Shown piece by piece: positions 7,526 to 11,271 of a stretch of DNA of 11,271 bases. The notes beneath the pieces are model-generated. The model saw only the letters and a list, made by a program, of their open reading frames with translations, ran no database searches and was not told the origin of the DNA. The DNA comes from Pseudomonadota bacterium (GTDB lineage Bacteria > Pseudomonadota > Alphaproteobacteria > Rhizobiales > Hyphomicrobiaceae), in NCBI GenBank assembly GCA_023430845.1, contig JAEYYJ010000258.1, positions 1 to 11,271 of the forward strand, written 5' to 3'. How positions within the stretch are numbered: position 1 is the first letter of the stretch; the number at the start of each line of letters is the position of its first letter. A program made the translations under genes and the position numbers.

Positions 7526-8710
7526 ATGACCACGAGTGCCGCACAGATCCGCGCCTATGCCGGTCCGCCGCTGTTCAGCTACGGCTTTCGTCCATTCTTC
7601 CTGTTCGGTGCGCTGTGGGCGGCGATCGCGGTTGCGCTTTGGCTCCCGATACTGAGCGGGCACCTGTCGCTCCCGAGCACGCTCGCGCCGATCGAATGGC
7701 ACACACATGAGCTCATCTTCGGCTACGTACCCGCGATCGTGACCGGATTCCTTCTTACGGCCGTGCCGAACTGGACCGGGCGCCTGCCGATCGTCGGCGC
7801 TCGCCTGGCGCTTCTCTTCTTCGTCTGGAGCGCAGGTCGCATGGCGATCTTCTTCTCGCAACTCATCGGCGCATGGCCCGCGGCGGCGATAGACATGGCC
7901 TTTCTGGTGGCCGTCGGCGCCGTGATCGCGCGCGAGATCATCGCGGGCGGCAACACGAGCAATCTGAAGGTGCTGATAGGCGTCACGCTGATTCTGATCG
8001 GCAACGGCTGGTTCCACCTGGAGGCGAACGAGGGATTGGGCAACGGGCACGGCACGCGCCTCGGCATCGGCGCGACGGTCCTCCTTATCATGCTGATCGG
8101 CGGCCGCATCATTCCGAGCTTCACGCGCAACTGGCTCGCGCGCCGCGAACCCGGCCGGCTGCCGGCACCCTTCGACCGCTTCGATGCCGTCGTCATGATC
8201 GTGAGCGGCATTGCCCTCGCCGTCTGGGTCGGCGCACCGCACGCCACGGCCACCGCCGTTCTTGCGCTTGCCGCCGGCCTCATGAATGGTGCCCGACTCG
8301 CACGCTGGTCCGGCGAACGCACCGTCGCAGAGCCGCTCGTGCTGATCCTCCACGTCGCCTATGCGTTCGTTCCGGTCGGCTTCTTCCTGCTCGCGCTCGG
8401 CATCGTGCGTCCCGATGTCGTCGCCCCCTCGGGCGCGCTGCACGGCTGGACGGTCGGGGCGATCGGCACCATGACGCTCGCCGTCATGACGCGGGCCAGC
8501 CTCGGCCACACGGGCCGTCCGCTCACCGCGACGCGCCAGATCCAGTTCATCTACCTTGCAGCAATCATATCGGCGCTGGCGCGCATCTCGGCAGCATTCG
8601 ACCTGCTGCGCGAGCCGATGCTGCATCTCTCGGCAGCCGCATGGGTCGCGGCATTCGGCGGCTTCGTGATCATCTACGCACCGCTCCTCACTCGAAAAAC
8701 AAGGTCATGA
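7526..8710 (+). CDS. nnrS: NnrS family heme/copper membrane protein
   Basis: NnrS proteins are polytopic membrane proteins first found in denitrifiers under control of the NO-responsive regulator NnrR. They are reported to bind heme and copper and to protect against NO stress. The product has 394 residues and about 12 hydrophobic segments. Signature stretches are FSYGFRPFFLFGALW near the N-terminus, WHTHELIFGY followed by GFLLTAVPNWTGR, IGGRIIPSFTRNWL in the middle, and TVGAIGTMTLAVMTRASLGH toward the C-terminus. Several conserved His residues in these motifs are candidate metal ligands. I chose the ATG at 7526 because AGGAGG lies 5 bases upstream; the frame extends back to 7409 but that stretch overlaps the divergent gene and lacks NnrS features. 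No nir or nor genes are in the window, so the NO source is not shown. Confidence 0.96.
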   Translation: MTTSAAQIRAYAGPPLFSYGFRPFFLFGALWAAIAVALWLPILSGHLSLPSTLAPIEWHTHELIFGYVPAIVTGFLLTAVPNWTGRLPIVGARLALLFFVWSAGRMAIFFSQLIGAWPAAAIDMAFLVAVGAVIAREIIAGGNTSNLKVLIGVTLILIGNGWFHLEANEGLGNGHGTRLGIGATVLLIMLIGGRIIPSFTRNWLARREPGRLPAPFDRFDAVVMIVSGIALAVWVGAPHATATAVLALAAGLMNGARLARWSGERTVAEPLVLILHVAYAFVPVGFFLLALGIVRPDVVAPSGALHGWTVGAIGTMTLAVMTRASLGHTGRPLTATRQIQFIYLAAIISALARISAAFDLLREPMLHLSAAAWVAAFGGFVIIYAPLLTRKTRS

Positions 8711-8736
8711 GCTTTGTCGAGACCATTGAGAGGTAG

Positions 8737-8880
8737 CTGCAGATCATCCTCGCGAAGTATGAGATCGAGCCGCTTCCAGTTCATCTGCTACACGCCAGCC
8801 GCGGCGCACTGCCATCCAAGATGCGCGTATTTCTGGATTTTGCGGCTGATCGTCTGAGGGCGAGGCTGAAGTCTCTCTAA
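8737..8880 (+). pseudogene. C-terminal remnant of a LysR-type transcriptional regulator
   Basis: The + strand frame ending with TAA at 8878-8880 encodes 47 residues that read like the very end of a LysR substrate-binding domain: LAKYEIEPLPVHLLHAS, then LPSKMRVFLDFAADRLRARL. The pattern (D/K)YEI-PLPVHLL followed by LP-K-R-FLDF--DRLR is typical of the last roughly 45 residues of such regulators. A TAG at 8734-8736 closes the frame immediately upstream. Before it is only a 9-codon run starting at an ATG (8707) that overlaps the nnrS stop. That run may belong to the same degraded gene with an in-frame nonsense codon. No HTH or effector-domain body is present, so this is a fragment. It is distinct from the intact LysR gene on the opposite strand further right, whose C-terminus is different. 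Confidence 0.75.
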
Positions 8881-8950
8881 ATGAAATGTTCACCAGCGTT
8901 ACGGCAGCGTTTCCCCGCTGATGCCGGGCGTACGGCGATCGACCCTTCGC
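8881..8950. other. Short non-coding gap between LysR remnant and intact LysR gene
   Basis: These 70 bp lie after the stop of the remnant and before the convergent stop of the intact LysR gene. They contain a short direct repeat, CAGCGTT, at 8894-8900 and 8905-8911, an inverted repeat CAGCG-N6-CGCTG (8905-8920), and GGCGA/TCGCC arms at 8934-8938 and 8947-8951. Any of these could help end transcription from either side, but none is followed by a T-run. No gene is seen. Confidence 0.4.
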
Positions 8951-9841
8951 CTATCCGTTCCAGCGGCGGACATGCTCCACCAAAGCGCGAAGCTTTGGCG
9001 CCATGTTCCGTCTTTGCGGAAAGTAGAGATAGAAACCTGGAAAGGACGGCAGGAAATCCTCGAGCAGCCAGACAAGCTCGCCTCTCTCCACATGGGGCCG
9101 GAATGTCTCGCGCGGCGCGAACGTGATCCCAGCTCCGCAAAGTGCGGAACGCAGCATCAGGCGAAGATCATTTGTCGTGATCTGCGGCTCGACCGCGACA
9201 TCGAAGGCGATGCCATTCTCCTCGAATTCCCAGCGATGGGGAGCAACATTCGGAGCTGGGCGCCAACCGATGCAGCGATGGTGAACCAAGTCGCGTGGAT
9301 GTGAAGGCGCCCCATGAATGGCCAGGTAGCTCGGCGCGGCAACCGCCGCTTCGCGCTGCTGACCTCCGACCGGCACGGCGATCATGTCCTGCTCGATCAC
9401 TTCGCCCAAACGGACACCCGCATCGAACCCCGCCGCGACGATATCGAACTCCTCATCGGTTACCGTGACATCGATCGTCACCGCCGGATTTGCTTCCGCA
9501 TATTGCGCGAGGAGAGGGCCTGACAGGAACTCTTCGGCGATCGAGGTGACAGCGAGCCTCAACAGTCCGCGCGGCTGATCCTCGGCCGCCAGATGCTCCA
9601 GCGCCTCCATGATGTCAGACATGGGCTGCGACAGGGCCGCAAACAGCCTCTCTCCAGCCTCGGTCAACCGAACCGAGCGCGTCGTGCGCGTAACGAGCGC
9701 CATCCCGATGCCGTCCTCGAGCCGCCGGATGCCCTGACTGACGGCGGAGCGCGTCACCCCCAGGCGATCGGCGGCGGCGCGGAAATTGTTCTCCTCGGCC
9801 ACCGCCTGAAACAGAGGGAGAAGGTTCAGGTCGAGTTTCAT
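8951..9841 (-). CDS. LysR-type transcriptional regulator
   Basis: This is a DNA-binding regulator with 296 residues, normal for the family. The N-terminal winged helix-turn-helix covers about residues 1-60 (LPLFQAVAEENNFRAAADRLGV then TRSAVSQGIRRLE), followed by TRTTRSVRLTEAG. The effector-binding domain follows from about residue 90, with RGLLRLAVTS, FDAGVRLGEVIEQDMIAVPVG and RDLVHHRCIGWR, a style common in regulators placed beside oxidoreductase genes. I chose the ATG at 9841. A TTG two codons upstream is possible but less likely. No strong Shine-Dalgarno is visible upstream. It diverges from the short-chain dehydrogenase gene across 99 bp, the classic arrangement in which a LysR protein controls its neighbour and itself. 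The effector is unknown. Confidence 0.95.
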   Translation of the reverse strand: MKLDLNLLPLFQAVAEENNFRAAADRLGVTRSAVSQGIRRLEDGIGMALVTRTTRSVRLTEAGERLFAALSQPMSDIMEALEHLAAEDQPRGLLRLAVTSIAEEFLSGPLLAQYAEANPAVTIDVTVTDEEFDIVAAGFDAGVRLGEVIEQDMIAVPVGGQQREAAVAAPSYLAIHGAPSHPRDLVHHRCIGWRPAPNVAPHRWEFEENGIAFDVAVEPQITTNDLRLMLRSALCGAGITFAPRETFRPHVERGELVWLLEDFLPSFPGFYLYFPQRRNMAPKLRALVEHVRRWNG

Positions 9842-9940
9842 TGTCAAATTTTGCTAACCATCCAGTCGATCAATCGAGTGATACCGGCGACAGTTGAGAC
9901 GGTCCACCTTTCCATCAGCATTCACGGAAAGGAGCGGATC
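9842..9940. promoter_or_regulatory. Divergent LysR/dehydrogenase control region with small palindrome
   Basis: These 99 bp separate the LysR gene from the dehydrogenase gene and must hold their promoters. A palindrome TCGAT-CA-ATCGA lies at 9866-9877, overlapped by ATCA-N6-TGAT (9869-9882). This could be the LysR binding site, although a canonical T-N11-A core cannot be placed cleanly. The left end is AT-rich (TTGTCAAATTTTGCTAA), unlike the surrounding DNA. The Shine-Dalgarno for the dehydrogenase is AAAGGAG at 9928-9934. Clear -35/-10 pairs are not evident. Confidence 0.5.
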
Positions 9941-10663
9941 ATGGACAAGACCATTCTGGTCACCGGCGCCTCGAGCGGCATCGGCGAGAGTATCGCCCGC
10001 GAGTTGGCGGCCCAAGGTGCGAAGGTCCTGCTGGGAGCGCGTCGGCACGAGCGGATCGAGGCGATCTCGGCCAAAATCCGCGAGGCGGGAGGCACGGCAG
10101 AAACGCGTGTGCTCGACGTCACGGATCGGGCCTCGATGGCTGACTTCGCGCAAGCCGCGCTCGATCTCTGGGGACGTATCGACGTCCTGGTCAACAATGC
10201 CGGCGTGATGCCTCTGTCGCCGCTTTCCGCCGGAAAGCAGGATGAATGGGAGCGCATGGTCGATGTGAACATGAAGGGCGTGCTCTGGGGCATCGGCGCG
10301 GTTCTGCCGATCATGGAGCGACAGGACAGAGGCCAGATCATCAACGTCGGCTCGATCGGGGCGCTGCAGGTCGTGCCCACAGCCGCCGTCTACTGCGCCA
10401 CGAAATTCGCCGTGCGCGCCATTTCCGATGGGCTGCGTCAGGAAAGCACGAAGATCCGCGTCACATGCGTCAATCCTGGTGTCGTCGAAAGCGATCTGGC
10501 CTCGACCATCACGCACGAAGAAACGATGTCCGCGATGGACAGATATCGCGCGATCGCGCTGCAGCCGGCCGATATCGCCCGCGCCATCCGCCAGGTAATC
10601 GAGGCTCCTGACAGCGTCGATACGACCGAAATCACGATCCGGCCCACGGCGTCGTCGCACTGA
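9941..10663 (+). CDS. Short-chain dehydrogenase/reductase (classical SDR)
   Basis: This NAD(P)(H)-dependent oxidoreductase has 240 residues, a typical classical SDR length. The cofactor-binding motif TGASSGIG is at residues 8-15, and NNAG is at 85-88. The catalytic set is N110, S138, Y151 and K155 (YCATK). Basic residues R34-R35 after the second strand (LGARRHER) favour NADP over NAD; this is inferred from the family rule. It contains CVNPGVVESDL, the usual post-catalytic PG motif. The ATG at 9941 has AAAGGAG 6 bases upstream; the frame extends far upstream but there it runs antisense to the LysR gene. The substrate cannot be told from sequence. The gene is probably controlled by the divergent LysR and co-transcribed with the SnoaL-like gene 36 bp downstream. 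Confidence 0.95.
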   Translation: MDKTILVTGASSGIGESIARELAAQGAKVLLGARRHERIEAISAKIREAGGTAETRVLDVTDRASMADFAQAALDLWGRIDVLVNNAGVMPLSPLSAGKQDEWERMVDVNMKGVLWGIGAVLPIMERQDRGQIINVGSIGALQVVPTAAVYCATKFAVRAISDGLRQESTKIRVTCVNPGVVESDLASTITHEETMSAMDRYRAIALQPADIARAIRQVIEAPDSVDTTEITIRPTASSH

Positions 10664-10699
10664 TGACGCTTGCGAACTCATCATGAAAGGAACCGAGAA

Positions 10700-11212
10700 A
10701 TGACGTTCTCCGATACGGCTCGACGCATGACCCGATCAGCCAGCGCGTTGCTCCTCGCCTCCGCTCTTCTGTCCGTGCCCGCACACGCACAGGCTAGCGA
10801 TATGGCGGCGCGAAACGAAGCGATCGTACGACAGGCTTTCGATAAATGGGCCGAGGGCGGCAATGTCTTTGCTGAGCTTCTGGCTCCGGACGTGAGGTGG
10901 ACCATCCCTGGCTCCGGACCGGTGGCCGGCACATACATCGGTCTCAAGGATTTCGTCGAGCGGGCTTCGCTCCCTCTCGTCAGCCGCCTCGCGACCCCCA
11001 TTGTTCCGAAGGTCCGCCACATCTGGGCAATCGGCGATACTGTGATCGTCCGCTTCGACGGATCAGCCACCACGACCTCGGGCGCGCCCTATGCAAATCA
11101 ATTCGTCTGGATCTTCCGGATGAGCAACGGCGTCGTCAGGGAAACCGAGGCCTTCCTCGACCTCGTCGCCTATCAGCAGGTCGTCGACAACAATGCGCCA
11201 CGTGCGAGGTAA
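10700..11212 (+). CDS. Exported SnoaL/NTF2-like domain protein
   Basis: This protein has 170 residues. An N-terminal signal peptide is visible: basic residues R8, R9 and R12, a hydrophobic core SALLLASALLSV, and a likely cleavage near residues 30-32 (AHA-Q or AQA-S). The mature part matches the SnoaL-like/NTF2 cone fold. It has the opening helix NEAIVRQAFDKWAEGG, then LLAPDVRWTIPGSGPVAGTYIG, VRHIWAIGDTVIVRF near the middle, and a closing strand FVWIFRMSNGVVRETEAF. Such proteins include small isomerases, cyclases and dehydratase-like enzymes, and many non-enzymatic binders; activity is not predictable here. The ATG at 10700 has AAAGGAA upstream. An ATG at 10727 in the same frame would also leave a signal peptide. 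It follows the SDR gene by 36 bp and is probably in the same transcript. Confidence 0.9.
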   Translation: MTFSDTARRMTRSASALLLASALLSVPAHAQASDMAARNEAIVRQAFDKWAEGGNVFAELLAPDVRWTIPGSGPVAGTYIGLKDFVERASLPLVSRLATPIVPKVRHIWAIGDTVIVRFDGSATTTSGAPYANQFVWIFRMSNGVVRETEAFLDLVAYQQVVDNNAPRAR

Positions 11213-11223
11213 ATAGCTTCAGC

Positions 11224-11271
11224 GTGAGGCACTCGAAGATCGAGATCGTTCTGGCAGAGGCCGGCGTGAGC
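11224..11271 (+). other. Possible start of a further gene at the right edge (undecided)
   Basis: A GTG at 11224 opens a frame that stays open to the window end (16 codons, reading M/V-R-H-S-K-I-E-I-V-L-A-E-A-G). The short peptide has a helix-turn-helix flavour but is too short to identify, and no good Shine-Dalgarno precedes it. It may be chance. The right flank is needed to decide. Confidence 0.15.

Noticed and set aside
7268..8626. 452-codon antisense frame over nnrS
   Set aside because: The translation is a charged, repetitive composition (R, D, E, A) typical of antisense shadows, and it also crosses the DUF454 gene.
8894..8911. Direct repeat CAGCGTT-ACGG-CAGCGTT as a possible target-site duplication
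   Set aside because: The copies are only 4 bp apart, with no mobile element between them, so they are not a duplication flanking an insertion. Probably chance.
8905..8920. CAGCG-N6-CGCTG hairpin as a terminator
   Set aside because: The stem is 5 bp and neither strand has a T-run directly after it; too weak to call.
9593..9940. Upstream extension of the SDR frame into the LysR gene
   Set aside because: The extra 116 codons run antisense to LysR coding sequence. The ATG at 9941 has a strong AAAGGAG and begins right at the SDR fold.
9854..10684. 276-codon antisense frame over the SDR gene
   Set aside because: It has no domain signature and covers a clear SDR with its full catalytic motif set on the other strand.
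1..11271. CRISPR array, tRNA/rRNA, complete insertion sequence or phage attachment site
   Set aside because: Reading both strands showed no regular repeat-spacer pattern, cloverleaf ending in CCA, transposase domain or terminal inverted repeats of useful length.

Overview
The window is GC-rich DNA with strong third-position G/C bias, tightly packed genes and clear Shine-Dalgarno sites. The protein content suggests a denitrifying or nitrate-respiring proteobacterium. Alphaproteobacteria (Hyphomicrobiales-like) is my best guess, but this rests on composition and gene style, not on a marker gene.

Region 1 (1-5597) is the 3' part of a respiratory membrane-bound nitrate reductase operon. It holds the C-terminal third of narG (cut by the left edge), then narH, narJ and narI, a cytoplasmic parvulin-type peptidyl-prolyl isomerase, and a 114-aa protein with a Cys/His-rich tail. 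All lie on the + strand with gaps of about 3-12 bp, so they are almost certainly one transcript. NarG, NarH and NarI form the quinol:nitrate oxidoreductase. NarJ, and by inference the isomerase and the small protein, would serve its folding and cofactor insertion.

Region 2 (5625-8710) is an accessory block. It contains a type II beta-carbonic anhydrase very like E. coli Can, a DUF2478 protein, a convergent DUF454 (YbaN-like) membrane protein on the - strand, and nnrS, a heme/copper membrane protein family of nitric-oxide metabolism. DUF454 and nnrS diverge from a roughly 100-bp gap. No nitrite or NO reductase gene lies in the window.

Region 3 (8711-8950) looks like a junction. Right after nnrS is a 47-codon remnant of the C-terminus of a LysR-type regulator with no N-terminal part, followed by short non-coding sequence.

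Region 4 (8951-11271) is unrelated to nitrate respiration. A LysR-type regulator on the - strand diverges from a short-chain dehydrogenase/reductase, which is followed by an exported SnoaL/NTF2-like protein. The 99-bp divergent gap holds a small palindrome that could be an operator. The last 59 bases may hold the start of another gene, but this cannot be decided.

No tRNA, rRNA, CRISPR array, complete insertion sequence or phage gene was recognised. The least-explained parts are the nar maturation extension (isomerase plus Cys/His-tail protein), the carbonic anhydrase/DUF2478 pair behind it, and the LysR remnant at the boundary. I found no convincing wholly new system.
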